This document shows positions 45,753 to 56,591 of a stretch of 64,000 nt of DNA, in pieces. How positions within the stretch are numbered: position 1 is the stretch's first letter; every line of letters begins with the position of its first letter. The DNA lies in assembly GCF_900103875.1 (NCBI RefSeq), contig NZ_LT629705.1, forward strand, positions 2,489,001 to 2,553,000, written 5' to 3'. The translations under genes were made by a program, and so were the position numbers. The notes under the pieces are model-generated. The model did no database searches. It worked only from the letters and a program-made list of their open reading frames with translations, and was not told where the DNA came from. Origin of the DNA: Pseudomonas arsenicoxydans. GTDB lineage: Bacteria; Pseudomonadota; Gammaproteobacteria; Pseudomonadales; Pseudomonadaceae.

Positions 45753-47954
45753 TCAGACCGAAAACGTCTTGCCCGTATGGTTATTCAGCGAAATAACCTT
45801 GGTCTTGCCAATCCGGTGACGGTAGATCTCGCGCAGGTACTTGATCGCCTTCTTCACGCAATCGCGCGACAGGCGGATGTCGTTGATCGAGACAAACTTG
45901 TCCTTGTCATTGATCAGCTCGCGGTACTTCTTCTCGTACATTGGTTTGATCGCGTACCAGTTGGTGTCGAGGATCTTCGCCGGGTTTTCGAATTCATTGA
46001 GCAACTCGTCGATCCGGTCCTCATCGAATTCTTCATTGATGATGAAGTCCAGGATCGAGTTATCCAGCGTTTCGTCGAAGCGGTACGGATTTTTCGCGAA
46101 GCAACGCTTGATGAACGCCACGATCAGGGTCAGGAAGTCGTCCGACAGGCACGGGCTCTTTGCGATCAACGTGGTCAACGACAGGTTGGCCGAAGCGCCG
46201 ATCACCAGCGCGTAGCGCTTGAGCGTGGTGTTCGGGAACAGGCTGTTGAGATGCGTCTTCAACCGGTTCAGGTCCATGTAGGACAGCTTGTAGTCTTTCG
46301 GTAGTGAAACGATCGAGACCACCGACGAGCAGTTCTTGAAGAAGTGCAGGTCGTGCAACGCGGCCGCGTCGTAACCGGAATTCTTGTACTGCTCCAGGGA
46401 CGCGCGATAACGCTTGGACTCGATCGGCAGCAGGCTGATGCCTTCGATCGCTTGCGTCACTTTGTTGAAGTGCGGCAGGTCGATGGAGCGGAAGAACAGA
46501 TCATCGATGTTCAGGCGCTGCGGCTCTTTCTCGAACACCTTGAATTTGTCGCTGCTTGGCGGCGGCGTTTCCGGCACCACGGATTCGGCATAGGCAATCG
46601 CCACCGGGCCGGCCAGGCTCATGAACAGGTCGTTGGCGTCGAGACGAATGGTCTCGCCGATGTCGATGCCGGCACGACGGAAATAGTTCTGGTCGTAGTC
46701 AGTCGTGACCGCCTGCGCCGTCAGAATGTTGAAGATCTGCTGCGAGATGTACTGGTTGGCGTGCTTTTCCATCGCGTTGACGTCGATGTTCTGAATGTTG
46801 CCGTCATCGCTTTCTTCGGCGTACCGCATGATGTCGTTGGAGATCAGCATCATCGCGTTCCATGGGCGGATACGGCCCATGACACTGGCTTCGCTGCTGT
46901 CTTCATTGGCGAAGTTGTAGGAGAAGTCCCACTCTTCCGACAGGTATTTACACAGCAGGCGACCGGCGTTGATGTGCAGCGCCTCGGACATTTCGCTGCG
47001 GTGATCGGAAATATTCGGCAGCACACAGATGCCGCTGGTGAAGATCGGCTCGAAGACAAAGGAATGACCGCTCTTGCCGTCATGCTCGTCCATCGGCTTG
47101 GTGTCGAACGTCTTGTTCATGTACGAGTGCTGCTGGGCCAGGCCGAATTCCGAGGCCATGCCCGAACCGGTACCACCGCCGGCACTGAAAATCGAGAAAT
47201 ACAGGCGCGACTGGTTGGCCTTGATGCCGCAGCTGTCGATCAGGTACGAGTGAATCATTTTCCAGTCGGGGCTGGAGAAACGCTGGGTGTCCTTGTTCAG
47301 GATAATCTTGGCCAGGTACTGACCGAGGATCGGCGCGTTACCGGCGCCACCGGCGTGGACTTCCGACAAGTCCATGATTTTCATTTTGCTGTAGTCGCGC
47401 AGGAAGCCGCTTTTTTCGCCCTTGCGCGAGAAACGGATGCGACCGGCGATGTCTTTGTCCAGGTCGCCGAGCATTACCAGAGGCTCGACCAGGAACACCG
47501 GCTTGGTGGCTTTGTTCGGCCCCAGGCGCAGGTTGTTGCGGATCCACTGCGCCGGGCTGTAACCCTTTTCAGCGTAGCGTTTGTCCGCCGAGGGACGGTC
47601 TTCGTTGTTGAATTCGTTGAGGTAGAACTTGCGGGCGTTGTACACCAGCTCCGCGACGTCCAGCGCAATGTTTGAACCGCAACGGCCCAGACCGATCAGG
47701 CACACCGAAGGGAATTCCTGATCGCTATGCTGTTCGCTGTCGCCATCCTGGTGTGCAGGGCGCGGGAACACCATGTCGCGCAGCCCGTCGAGGTTGTCGA
47801 GGATGCGGTCGGTGTTGGTTTCGGTGAAATACAGGTATTGCTGACTGGCCAGCGGGCGTGATGCAACCAATGGCTTCGACGATGAGGGGCTGTTTGCCGC
47901 GGGGCTCAGTGTCAGATCGGAAACCGCAGTGGCCGGATTATTTTTAGAAGTCAT
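45753..47954 (-). CDS. Tubulin/FtsZ-like GTPase (Tubulin_2 / FtsZl type)
   Basis: 733 residues. After a Ser/Pro-rich leader (1-40), VCLIGLGRCGSNIALDVAELV begins a tubulin/FtsZ-type Rossmann fold and SIFSAGGGTGSGMASE (about residue 235) is the tubulin signature GGGTGSG. Long insertions follow (to about 500), then a helical C-terminal half that is not FtsZ-like. It fits the large FtsZ-like families proposed for membrane remodelling. The ATG 47952-47954 was chosen over upstream codons that would add a run of non-conserved residues. It stands alone; the substrate structure and partner are unknown. Confidence 0.82.
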   Translation of the reverse strand: MTSKNNPATAVSDLTLSPAANSPSSSKPLVASRPLASQQYLYFTETNTDRILDNLDGLRDMVFPRPAHQDGDSEQHSDQEFPSVCLIGLGRCGSNIALDVAELVYNARKFYLNEFNNEDRPSADKRYAEKGYSPAQWIRNNLRLGPNKATKPVFLVEPLVMLGDLDKDIAGRIRFSRKGEKSGFLRDYSKMKIMDLSEVHAGGAGNAPILGQYLAKIILNKDTQRFSSPDWKMIHSYLIDSCGIKANQSRLYFSIFSAGGGTGSGMASEFGLAQQHSYMNKTFDTKPMDEHDGKSGHSFVFEPIFTSGICVLPNISDHRSEMSEALHINAGRLLCKYLSEEWDFSYNFANEDSSEASVMGRIRPWNAMMLISNDIMRYAEESDDGNIQNIDVNAMEKHANQYISQQIFNILTAQAVTTDYDQNYFRRAGIDIGETIRLDANDLFMSLAGPVAIAYAESVVPETPPPSSDKFKVFEKEPQRLNIDDLFFRSIDLPHFNKVTQAIEGISLLPIESKRYRASLEQYKNSGYDAAALHDLHFFKNCSSVVSIVSLPKDYKLSYMDLNRLKTHLNSLFPNTTLKRYALVIGASANLSLTTLIAKSPCLSDDFLTLIVAFIKRCFAKNPYRFDETLDNSILDFIINEEFDEDRIDELLNEFENPAKILDTNWYAIKPMYEKKYRELINDKDKFVSINDIRLSRDCVKKAIKYLREIYRHRIGKTKVISLNNHTGKTFSV

Positions 47955-48152
47955 TGGGCGCCATGTACCTGGGCTGATGGGCCCGGCAACATGCTGTCGC
48001 CGAACCTTCACGGAATAGTAACTCGCGACTTTTTCAGCGCGTATTTCGCCCAAGCGTCATGGCCGAAGCCTGAGCATCGCTCGGGGGGAATCCTTTCCTA
48101 AGTCATGATGAATCGGCCAGTATTCAGCGATCTTTAATCAAAAGGAGGCTAA

Positions 48153-49049
48153 ATGATGTCAACGCTACCTTCGTTGGGTTTCGCCGGAATTGGCCTGATG
48201 GGATTGCCCATGTGCCTGCGTCTGTTGGCTGCGGGGTATCCGCTGACGGTGTGGAATCGCAATCCGGCCAAGTGCACGCCCTTGGTCGAGGCCGGCGCCC
48301 GGCAAGTGGCGACAGCGGCCGAGCTGTGCCAACACGCCGATGTGGTGATGCTATGCCTGGCGGACACGTCGGTAGTGCGCGAGGTGGTTTTTGGCCCCGC
48401 CGGCATTGCCAGCGGCGCGAAAAGTGGTCAGTTGCTGGTGGATTTTTCCAGTCTGGAGCCCACCGCGACGCGGGAAATGGCCACGGCGCTTGCCGACCAG
48501 TGCGGCATGAATTGGCTGGACGCACCGGTGTCCGGCGGGGTGGTCGGTGCCGAGGCGGGCAGCCTGGCGATAATGGTCGGCGGCGCGGCAGAGGATGTTG
48601 AACGGGTCAGGCCGGTGCTGTTGAGCCTCGGTCAACGGGTGACGCACATGGGCGGCGTCGGCGCCGGCCAGGTGACCAAGGCCTGCAACCAGATGATCGT
48701 CGCCTGCAATGCGCTGGTGATCGCCGAAGTGGTGGCATTGGCCGAGCGTTCCGGGGTCGACGCAGGTCTGATCGCAGAAGCCCTGGCCGGTGGTTTCGCC
48801 GATTCCAGACCCTTGCAGATCCTTGCTCCGCAAATGGCCGAGAACCGTTTCGAACCCGTGAAGTGGCATGTCCGCACGTTGCTCAAGGACCTCGACACCG
48901 CTGTGAAGTTTTCCCGCGAACAGGGCTCATCCACCCCGATCAGCGGATTGGCCGCACAACTGATGCGCCTGCATGGAGCGCAGGGGTTTTTGGAAAAAGA
49001 TCCGTCGACGCTAGTGCAAATGTACCGCGCGCCAGGGGCAGAGGACTGA
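48153..49049 (+). CDS. NAD(P)-dependent beta-hydroxyacid dehydrogenase
   Basis: 298 residues. Rossmann GFAGIGLMGLPM, substrate motif DAPVSGGVVGAEAG, catalytic lysine in GAGQVTKACNQM. It belongs to the 3-hydroxyisobutyrate / tartronate-semialdehyde reductase family (GlxR/GarR-like). The substrate is unknown. The RBS AGGAGG is 5 nt before the first of two adjacent ATGs (48153 and 48156). Its 3' end overlaps the convergent GGDEF/EAL gene by 110 bp. Confidence 0.9.
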   Translation: MMSTLPSLGFAGIGLMGLPMCLRLLAAGYPLTVWNRNPAKCTPLVEAGARQVATAAELCQHADVVMLCLADTSVVREVVFGPAGIASGAKSGQLLVDFSSLEPTATREMATALADQCGMNWLDAPVSGGVVGAEAGSLAIMVGGAAEDVERVRPVLLSLGQRVTHMGGVGAGQVTKACNQMIVACNALVIAEVVALAERSGVDAGLIAEALAGGFADSRPLQILAPQMAENRFEPVKWHVRTLLKDLDTAVKFSREQGSSTPISGLAAQLMRLHGAQGFLEKDPSTLVQMYRAPGAED

Positions 49050-51222
49050 CGGGACAGGCGTGTTTGCGCTGATTGATTTCGTTCAGCACCGGACGCAATT
49101 CAGCCAGCGGCACCGGACGGCTGAGCAGGTAGCCCTGAACGAAGTCGCAGCCCTGGCGTTCGAGAAAGTCATATTGCTCGAACGTTTCGACGCCTTCGGT
49201 GACCACCTGTAAATGCAGGGTATGGGCCATGGCGATAATGGCCTGGACGATTTCCATGTCTTGGGTCGCCCTGGGAATGTCCTGGATGAACGAGCGGTCG
49301 ATCTTGAGCGTGTTCAGCGGCAGGCGCTTGAGGTAGGCCAGTGATGAATAACCGGTGCCGAAATCGTCGATCGACAGGGAGACCCCGAGCGCCCGGCTCT
49401 GGCGCAGCAGCGCCAGGGTGTCGGTGAGGTTGCCCATCAACGCGTTCTCGGTGACTTCCAGTTCCAGCCGTTGCGGCGCGACTCCGCAGATGCGCAAGGC
49501 CTGTTCGATTTCATTGGCCAGGTCTTCGCGCGCAAGGTTCAGCGGTGAGCAGTTCACGGCGATTTTCAGTTCTTCGCAGCCCTGACGGGACAGTTCGCCA
49601 AGGTCCTCGCAAGCCTGGCGCAGTACCCAGTTGTCCAGTTCGGCGATCAGGCCGTTGGCTTCGGCAATGGCGATGAATCGATCCGGCGCCAGCAGCCCGT
49701 GAACCGGGTGTTGCCAGCGAATCAGCGCTTCGAGCTTGGTGACCTGGCCGGTTTTCAGGTCATAGATGGGTTGGTAAAACAGCAGCAGCCCGTCGTCGTT
49801 GCGCAAGGCGTGCCGCAGTTCTTCTTCGACTTGCAGTTCCAGCGTGGCACGAGCCTTCAGGTGCGGGCTGAAAAAATGCAGCCCGTTGCGCCCATTGCCC
49901 TTGGACTGATACAGCGCCAGGTCGGCGTTTTTCAGCAGTTCTTCGCACGTTTTGCCGTCTTGCGGGAACAGGCTGATGCCGATGCTGGTGGTCATGACCA
50001 TGCTGCGACCGGCCAGCTCGATAGGCTCTTTCATTTTCAACATGATGCGCTGGGCCATGTGCCGCGCTTCTTCGGGGTCATGCAAGCCGATGAGGATGCA
50101 AAATTCGTCACCGCCGAAGCGCGCGACCACATCTTCGTGGCTGCGAACCGAACTCTTGATGTGGCTGGCCAGAACCTTGAGCATCAGGTCCCCGGCGTCA
50201 TGGCCAAGGCTGTCGTTGATCCGCTTGAAGTGATCGATGTCGAGAAACATCACTGCCAGCATCCCGCCTTCGTTGGTTTTCTCGCTCAGCTTTTCGGCGA
50301 AGAGTTGGTTGAATCCACGGCGATTGATCAGGTTGGTCAGTGCGTCGTAGTGCGCCACCTGTTGCAACGACAGGCGCGCCTGATCAAGCTGACTGAGCAG
50401 GGCATTGACCCGTTGCAGGTCGCCTTCCTTGTGTTGAAGTTTCTTGTCGGCCATTGCCGCGCTGATGCTGCTGCCGATGATCAGCAACATCATGACCGCC
50501 ACCGTCACGCCCAATTGCAGATGATTGTTGTCGTTGGGAAGCGACTGAAGGCTGCCTTCTGGAAGCACCAGGTTGAGTGCTGCCATACCGGTGAAATGCA
50601 TGCTGACGATGCCGGCCCCGAGCACAAGGCTGGCGGTGTACTTGAGCAGCTGATGAACCACACCGCTGCCCTCGCTCAGGTGCCTGGAAATCAACAGCGC
50701 GGCCAGGCTGGCGCCGATGGCGATCACGATGGAGAGGGCCAACAGCGTCGGGTCGTAATAGGCCGTCGCCGTCGAGCGCATCGCGGCCATGCCTATGTAG
50801 TGCATGGTTGCGATGCCAAGGCCGATCCACACCGCCGCGCGCAAGTACTGCCAGACGCTCAGATGGGCATGGCTGAGCGTCTGCATCGCCAGCCACGAGG
50901 CAGTCAGTGCGAACAACAACGAAATCAGGGTGATGGGGAGCTGGTAGTGGATTTCGATTGGCGCCTGGAACGCCAGCATGCTGATGAAATGCATGGCCCA
51001 GATGCCGCCCGCCAGGCACCCGGCACCGACCCAGCGCCAGATGCGCTGGGAAGTTGACTTTTCGGTATGACCGATCCGCTCGGTGATGCCCAGGGTGGCG
51101 AATCCGGCCGCGCACGCGACCACGTAGGCCAGCAGCACCAGGAACGGGTTATGTGTGCAATTGAGAATGACCTGACCGCTTTCTGGCAGCTGGGTAGTGA
51201 AATACACATCAGGCCACTGCAT
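48940..51222 (-). CDS. MHYT-GGDEF-EAL c-di-GMP protein (MucR-like)
   Basis: 760 residues. Seven TM helices carrying the three MHYT signatures (AMHFIS, TMHYIG, SMHFTG), which may sense O2, CO or NO through copper. Then a GGDEF domain with intact GGDEF (ARFGGDEFCIL) and an EAL domain with EALIRW and DDFGTGYSS. It is built like MucR, which controls alginate and biofilm in P. aeruginosa. The last 40 or so residues after PVLNEINQRK are an extension that overlaps the convergent dehydrogenase gene. Confidence 0.9.
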   Translation of the reverse strand: MQWPDVYFTTQLPESGQVILNCTHNPFLVLLAYVVACAAGFATLGITERIGHTEKSTSQRIWRWVGAGCLAGGIWAMHFISMLAFQAPIEIHYQLPITLISLLFALTASWLAMQTLSHAHLSVWQYLRAAVWIGLGIATMHYIGMAAMRSTATAYYDPTLLALSIVIAIGASLAALLISRHLSEGSGVVHQLLKYTASLVLGAGIVSMHFTGMAALNLVLPEGSLQSLPNDNNHLQLGVTVAVMMLLIIGSSISAAMADKKLQHKEGDLQRVNALLSQLDQARLSLQQVAHYDALTNLINRRGFNQLFAEKLSEKTNEGGMLAVMFLDIDHFKRINDSLGHDAGDLMLKVLASHIKSSVRSHEDVVARFGGDEFCILIGLHDPEEARHMAQRIMLKMKEPIELAGRSMVMTTSIGISLFPQDGKTCEELLKNADLALYQSKGNGRNGLHFFSPHLKARATLELQVEEELRHALRNDDGLLLFYQPIYDLKTGQVTKLEALIRWQHPVHGLLAPDRFIAIAEANGLIAELDNWVLRQACEDLGELSRQGCEELKIAVNCSPLNLAREDLANEIEQALRICGVAPQRLELEVTENALMGNLTDTLALLRQSRALGVSLSIDDFGTGYSSLAYLKRLPLNTLKIDRSFIQDIPRATQDMEIVQAIIAMAHTLHLQVVTEGVETFEQYDFLERQGCDFVQGYLLSRPVPLAELRPVLNEINQRKHACPVSPLPLARGTFALASTDLFPKTPALHAGASVVRPIR

Positions 51223-51350
51223 CCGTTCGCCCCGTATTGGTCAGCCTGCCGGTGCGTTGGAGTATAGAGGCCGTACAAGGAGTGCAAGCGGTAGTGGCAC
51301 ATTGACGCCGATGATTTTGGAATTAGCTTTATTACTGTCAGTACTAAGCC

Positions 51351-51716
51351 TTAGGCGATCTGCTCGTATGGCACTTGGAATTCAGGCTGCAGGGCCGGCA
51401 GTCCGAACGCGGCCCGCGCCGCGTCGCAGTCTACGTTCGCTTCGCCATTGGCCCAGGAGGCATCGAACTCGCGGCAGGTGCTGGAGCGCTGATCGTAAAT
51501 CGTGCATTGCACGGTGCTGCCGACTTCGCCTGACAGGGCGATGCAGCGCGTGGGTTTGCAGTCCGTGCCGAGCATCGCCACACGGCTGGGGCTGATCGGC
51601 GCGACAAGGTCGTCAGGCACCGTTCCCCCGGATGAGGCGCATTCACCCCAGAAAAAGGACACGCGAAAATGGGAACAGCAGGCACCACAATTCAGACACG
51701 GACTGGCTTCGGACAT
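51351..51716 (-). CDS. YkgJ-family cysteine cluster protein
   Basis: 121 residues. The CxxCxxCC cluster (CLNCGACCSHFRV) and later Cys in CKPTRCIAL, CTIYDQRSSTCREF and VDCDAA define the family, a putative zinc or iron-binding protein. The function is unknown. It is divergent from the MFS gene and single. Confidence 0.9.
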   Translation of the reverse strand: MSEASPCLNCGACCSHFRVSFFWGECASSGGTVPDDLVAPISPSRVAMLGTDCKPTRCIALSGEVGSTVQCTIYDQRSSTCREFDASWANGEANVDCDAARAAFGLPALQPEFQVPYEQIA

Positions 51717-51997
51717 GGGCGATAGTCAAAGAGGGATAGGGGGAACGGTGGGGCAGCAAGGTCGCTATTCTAGGCTTCGCCATGGGCTTGGGAAGGGGGG
51801 CACAGAGGTATTTTTCAGCAGCCGGTCGGGTAAAGGAAAACGCTGCTCCCACAGAGTCTTCTGGGGATTGGCGGGCTCGGTTGTCATGGGCTGATATCAG
51901 TCTTGCGAATAATGACAGACAGCTCTGGCGGGCCTGACTAGATTGGAGGCTCCGGGGACAGTGAAAGCCCCAACAACAATAAAAAGAGACGGACCCC

Positions 51998-53347
51998 ATG
52001 CAGAACTCGACCCAAGCGGCGAATGCCTGGCGCATTCTGTTCCTGCTGTTCCTGGCGAACCTGTTCAACTTCTTCGATCGAACCATTCCCGCCATCATCA
52101 TCGAACCGATCCGCATGGAGTGGCACCTCAGCGACTTTCAGCTGGGGATCATCGGAACAGCATTCACCATCGTTTATGCGATTGCCGGCCTGCCGCTCGG
52201 GCGGATGGCCGATACCGGTTCGCGCAGCAAATTGATGGGTTGGGGTCTGGCGGCCTGGAGCGGCCTGACGGCGATCAACGGTCTGGTGGGCAGTTTCTGG
52301 TCATTCCTGATCGTACGCATGGGCATTGGCATCGGTGAAGCCAGTTACGCACCGGCCGCTAACTCGCTGATCGGCGACCTGTTTCCGGCCCACCGCCGGG
52401 CACGTGCGATGGGCATTTTCATGCTCGGCCTGCCATTGGGCTTGCTGCTGGCGTTTTTTACCATTGGCGCGATGGTCAAGGCATTCGACAGTTGGCGTGC
52501 GCCGTTCTTCATCGCTGCGGTGCCGGGGCTGATCCTGGCGATCTTCATGTTCTTCATTAAAGAGCCTAAACGCGGTGCAGCGGAAAGCGTGCAGGTGTCC
52601 CAGGAACGGGTCGACCGGCCGATTCGTCGAGTGCTGGCGGTCCCGACCTTCCTGTGGCTGGTGTTGGCGGGGTTGTGCTTCAACTTTGCGACCTATGCCT
52701 GCAACTCGTTCCTGGTGCCGATGCTGCAACGGTATTTTCTGATGCCGCTTCAGGAAGCGGCGGTGGCGACCGGCGTAATTGTCGGCGTGACCGGCTTGTT
52801 CGGCCTGACGCTCGGTGGCTGGGTTGCCGACAAGATTCACCAGCGGGTGGCCAATGGGCGACTGCTGTTTGCGGCATTCAGCCTGATCGTTTCGACCGTG
52901 TGCACCGCTTGGGCGCTGCATGCCGGACGGATCGAGATCGGGGTGTTTGTGGCGGTGTTCAGCCTGGGCTGGCTGTTTGCCTATAACTTCTACACCTGCG
53001 TCTACACGGCGATTCAGGACGTGGTCGAACCCCGGTTGCGGGCCACGGCGATGGCGCTGTTCTTTGCTGGCTTGTACTTGCTGGGCGGTGGTTTGGGACC
53101 GGTGGTGGTGGGTGGCCTGTCCGACCATTTTGCGCATACCGCGATGTTCGCCGCCGGTGCCGAACAGATGACCGAGGCGTTCAAGGCTGTGGGCTTGCAC
53201 GACGCGATGTACTTGATCCCGGTGGCGCTGTTTTTCACCATGGTGTTTCTGTTCTTGGCTTCGCGGTGTTTTGTAAGGGATGCCAAGCGGATGAAGGACG
53301 GGTTGGTGGCGGTGGTTGAGCCTGTGGGTTCTGCGGTGACCGCTTAA
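51998..53347 (+). CDS. MFS transporter (spinster-like)
   Basis: 449 residues, 12 TM helices. LFNFFDRTIPAIIIEPIRMEWHLSD is the spinster-type first helix (residues about 20-44), GRMADTGSRSKLMGWGLAAWS is the MFS loop 2-3 motif. No neighbouring catabolic gene shows its substrate. The 281-bp gap upstream has no recognised feature. Confidence 0.88.
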   Translation: MQNSTQAANAWRILFLLFLANLFNFFDRTIPAIIIEPIRMEWHLSDFQLGIIGTAFTIVYAIAGLPLGRMADTGSRSKLMGWGLAAWSGLTAINGLVGSFWSFLIVRMGIGIGEASYAPAANSLIGDLFPAHRRARAMGIFMLGLPLGLLLAFFTIGAMVKAFDSWRAPFFIAAVPGLILAIFMFFIKEPKRGAAESVQVSQERVDRPIRRVLAVPTFLWLVLAGLCFNFATYACNSFLVPMLQRYFLMPLQEAAVATGVIVGVTGLFGLTLGGWVADKIHQRVANGRLLFAAFSLIVSTVCTAWALHAGRIEIGVFVAVFSLGWLFAYNFYTCVYTAIQDVVEPRLRATAMALFFAGLYLLGGGLGPVVVGGLSDHFAHTAMFAAGAEQMTEAFKAVGLHDAMYLIPVALFFTMVFLFLASRCFVRDAKRMKDGLVAVVEPVGSAVTA

Positions 53348-53375
53348 TCGCCATCGTCGGAATGCCGCCCAGACC

Positions 53376-53442
53376 AAACCCGCTCCCACAGGGGTTTATG
53401 TCGTTCGCATAACCTGTGGGAGCGGGCTTGCCCGCGATGAGG
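53376..53442. repeat. REP doublet
   Basis: A truncated inverted REP head (53376-53393) and a full TGTGGGAGCGGGCTTGCCCG copy (53413-53442), 20 bp apart, after the MFS gene. Confidence 0.85.
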
Positions 53443-53479
53443 CCCTCAAGAACACCACAATAATCAAGCAGACAAAAAA

Positions 53480-53503
53480 GGCCCGCATCTCTGCGGGCCT
53501 TCT
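53480..53503 (-). terminator. Terminator after rapA
   Basis: AAGGCCCGCA-TCTC-TGCGGGCCTT hairpin with an adjacent A run (U on the transcript), 24 bp after the rapA stop. It is symmetrical and could serve both sides. Confidence 0.9.
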
Positions 53504-53526
53504 TGTTTAACGGTGGAGCAGGGGGC

Positions 53527-56373
53527 TTAACCCGCTACCAACACCCGGATCGCTTCCAGTCGCAGCGCCGCCTTGTCGAGCATGGCCAGCCCTTGCTCGC
53601 GCTGTTTGCGCAGGGCAACCAGTTCACTGTCGCGTACAGTCGGGTTGACCGCTTGCAACGCGGTCAGGCGCGCCAGTTCTTCCTCGGTATCGGCTGCCAG
53701 GCGACGTTTCGCTTCGGCAACGCGCTCGGCGTGACGCGGGAAGATTTTCTCTTCGCCAGCGTTGATCCGCGGCGTCAGCTGATCGCGCTGGGCCTGAATG
53801 AACTTGTTGGCGCTGGCACGAGGCACGCTTTCCAGTTGATCGTTCAAGGTCTCGAACGACACCCGGGCGGACAGGTCGTTGCCGTTGGCATCCAGCAAGC
53901 AGCGCAGGGCGGCCGGCGGCAGGTAACGGCCCAGTTGCAGCGAGCGCGGGGCAACCACTTCACTGACGTAGAGCAGTTCCAGCAACACGGTGCCGGGTTT
54001 CAGTGCCTTGTTCTTGATCAGTGCCACGGCGGTGTTGCCCATGGAACCGGACAACACCAGGTCCATGCCGCCCTGCACCATCGGGTGCTCCCAGGTGATG
54101 AATTGCATGTCTTCGCGAGACAGCGCCTGGTTGCGGTCGTAGGTGATGGTCACGCCTTCGTCGTCGCCCAGCGGGAAGCTGGCGTCGAGCATTTTTTCGC
54201 TCGGCTTGAGGATCAGCGCGTTTTCCGAATGGTCTTCGCTGTCGATACCGAAGGCATCGAACAGGGTTTCCATGTAGATCGGCAGGGTGAACTGGTCGTC
54301 TTGCTCAAGGATGTCCTCGACCAGCGCGTCACCTTCGCCAGCGCCGCCGGAGTTGAGTTCCAGCAGGCGGTCACGGCCGGTGTGCAGTTCAGCTTCCAGA
54401 CGCTCACGCTCGCTGCGGGCTTCGTCGATCAGCGCTTGCCACTCGCCGTCGTCGGCGTTTTCCAGCAGCGGCAGCAGACGCGGGCCGAACTGATGCTGCA
54501 AGGCGTTGCCGGTCGGGCAGGTGTTGAGGAAAGCGTTCAGCGCTTCGTGGTACCACTGGAACAGGCGCTCCTGCGGGCTGGTTTCCAGGTACGGCACGTG
54601 CAGTTCGATGATGTGCTTCTGGCCGATCCGGTCCAGACGCCCGATACGCTGCTCCAGCAGATCCGGGTGGGACGGCAGGTCGAACAGCACCAGGTGGTGC
54701 GAGAACTGGAAGTTGCGACCTTCACTGCCGATTTCCGAGCAGATCAGCACTTGCGCGCCAAATTCTTCATCGGCGAAATAGGCGGCGGCGCGGTCACGCT
54801 CGAGGATGTTCATGCCCTCGTGGAACACCGTGGCCGGAATGCCGGAACGTACGCGCAGGGCATCTTCCAGGTCCATGGCGGTTTCGGCGTGGGCGCAGAT
54901 GACCAGCACTTTGGTGCGCTTGAGCATCTTCAGTGTGTCGATCAGCCACTCAACACGCGGGTCGAATTTCCACCAGCGTTCTTCTTCGTTGGCGTCCGGC
55001 TGGGCCTGGAAGCTGACTTCCGGGTACAACTCAGCGTGATCGCCCAACGGCAGTTCGAGGTATTCGTCCGGGCACGGCAGCGGGTACGGATGCAGCTTGC
55101 GCTCCGGGAAACCCTGCACGGCGGCGCGGGTGTTGCGAAACAGCACGCGGCCGGTGCCGTGGCGGTCCAGCAATTCGCGGACAAGGCGGGCGCTGGCTTC
55201 GGTGTCGCCATCGTTCACCGCGGTCAGCAAGGCTTCGCCTTCGTTGCCGAGGAAACCGTGAATGGTCTTGTGCGCTTCAGGCGACAGGCGCCCTTTGTCC
55301 AGCAGCTCCTGAACGGCCTCGGCCACCGGGCGATAGTTTTCGCTCTCGGCGCGGAAGGCGTGCAGGTCATGAAAACGGTTCGGATCGAGCAGACGCAGAC
55401 GGGCGAAGTGGCTGTCCTGACCCAGTTGTTCCGGGGTCGCAGTCAGCAGCAGGACGCCGGGAATAACTTCGGCCAGTTGCTCGACCAGCGAATATTCAGG
55501 GCTGGCCTTTTCTTCGTGCCACACCAGGTGGTGCGCTTCGTCGACGACCATCAGGTCCCAACCCGCGGCGAACAGTGCGTCCTGGGCTTTCTCGTCTTCT
55601 ACCAGCCACTCCAGAGCCACCAGCGCGAGCTGAGTGTCTTCGAACGGGTTGGCGGCATCGCTTTCGATGAAACGTTCTTCGTCGAACAGCGCGACTTGCA
55701 GGTTGAAACGGCGGCGCATCTCGACCAGCCACTGGTGCTGCAGGTTCTCCGGAACCAGGATCAGCACGCGGTTGGCGCGGCCCGAGAGCAGTTGGCGATG
55801 GATCACCAGACCGGCTTCAATGGTTTTACCCAGGCCCACTTCGTCGGCCAGCAATACCCGTGGAGCAATGCGGTCGGCGACTTCACGGGCGATGTGCAGC
55901 TGATGCGCGATCGGTTGCGCACGCACGCCACCCAGTCCCCACAGCGAGGATTGCAATTGGCGACTGGTGTGTTCCAGGGTGTTGTAGCGCAGTGAGAACC
56001 AGGGCAGCGGGTCGATCTGCCCGGCGAACAGACGGTCGCTGGCCAGGCGGAACTGAATGAAGTTCGACAGTTGGGTTTCTGGCAGGGTGACCACTTCGTT
56101 TTGCGCGTTGAGGCCGTGGTAGACCAGCAGGCCGTCGACGTCGTCGACTTCCTGGACCGTCAGTTTCCAGCCTTCGAAGTGAGTGATCGAATCGCCCGGC
56201 GAAAATCGCACGCGGGTGAGGGGCGCATTCCGTAGCGCGTACTGGCGAGTCTCGCCAGTGGCCGGATAGAGCACGGTCAACAAGCGGCCGTCCTGTGCCA
56301 GAACGGTGCCTAAACCCAGCTCGGCTTCGCTGTCACTGATCCAGCGTTGCCCCGGTTGATACTGCTGCGCCAT
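53527..56373 (-). CDS. rapA: RNA polymerase-associated SWI2/SNF2 ATPase RapA
   Basis: 948 residues, usual RapA size. Two Tudor-like N-terminal domains (1-105), helicase domain with Walker [21 protein letters not shown] box [10 protein letters not shown], and C-terminal helicase motifs including [22 protein letters not shown] and [10 protein letters not shown]. RapA recycles RNA polymerase by remodelling stalled post-termination complexes. The start [16 protein letters not shown] matches the family. Confidence 0.97.
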   Translation of the reverse strand: MAQQYQPGQRWISDSEAELGLGTVLAQDGRLLTVLYPATGETRQYALRNAPLTRVRFSPGDSITHFEGWKLTVQEVDDVDGLLVYHGLNAQNEVVTLPETQLSNFIQFRLASDRLFAGQIDPLPWFSLRYNTLEHTSRQLQSSLWGLGGVRAQPIAHQLHIAREVADRIAPRVLLADEVGLGKTIEAGLVIHRQLLSGRANRVLILVPENLQHQWLVEMRRRFNLQVALFDEERFIESDAANPFEDTQLALVALEWLVEDEKAQDALFAAGWDLMVVDEAHHLVWHEEKASPEYSLVEQLAEVIPGVLLLTATPEQLGQDSHFARLRLLDPNRFHDLHAFRAESENYRPVAEAVQELLDKGRLSPEAHKTIHGFLGNEGEALLTAVNDGDTEASARLVRELLDRHGTGRVLFRNTRAAVQGFPERKLHPYPLPCPDEYLELPLGDHAELYPEVSFQAQPDANEEERWWKFDPRVEWLIDTLKMLKRTKVLVICAHAETAMDLEDALRVRSGIPATVFHEGMNILERDRAAAYFADEEFGAQVLICSEIGSEGRNFQFSHHLVLFDLPSHPDLLEQRIGRLDRIGQKHIIELHVPYLETSPQERLFQWYHEALNAFLNTCPTGNALQHQFGPRLLPLLENADDGEWQALIDEARSERERLEAELHTGRDRLLELNSGGAGEGDALVEDILEQDDQFTLPIYMETLFDAFGIDSEDHSENALILKPSEKMLDASFPLGDDEGVTITYDRNQALSREDMQFITWEHPMVQGGMDLVLSGSMGNTAVALIKNKALKPGTVLLELLYVSEVVAPRSLQLGRYLPPAALRCLLDANGNDLSARVSFETLNDQLESVPRASANKFIQAQRDQLTPRINAGEEKIFPRHAERVAEAKRRLAADTEEELARLTALQAVNPTVRDSELVALRKQREQGLAMLDKAALRLEAIRVLVAG

Positions 56374-56591
56374 GCTGCCTGACTCCCACCTTGAAAAAGC
56401 GGGCTATCTTAACGGAATGAGGGCTTCAGGGCCAAAGGACTCTCATAAATACTCGCAGACTTACGTTAGTCCAATGATGCGGCGTGTGTCGGTTCGGGCA
56501 CCAATCCGTGCCAAACCGGTCACAGTTTGCGACCGATGGCTCAAGTCGCCATCCCCTCAGCCGACAGCCTGCTGACAGGAGACTACTAATT

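Noticed and set aside
53503-55995. 830-codon open frame antisense to rapA
   Set aside because: RapA on the other strand is unequivocal.
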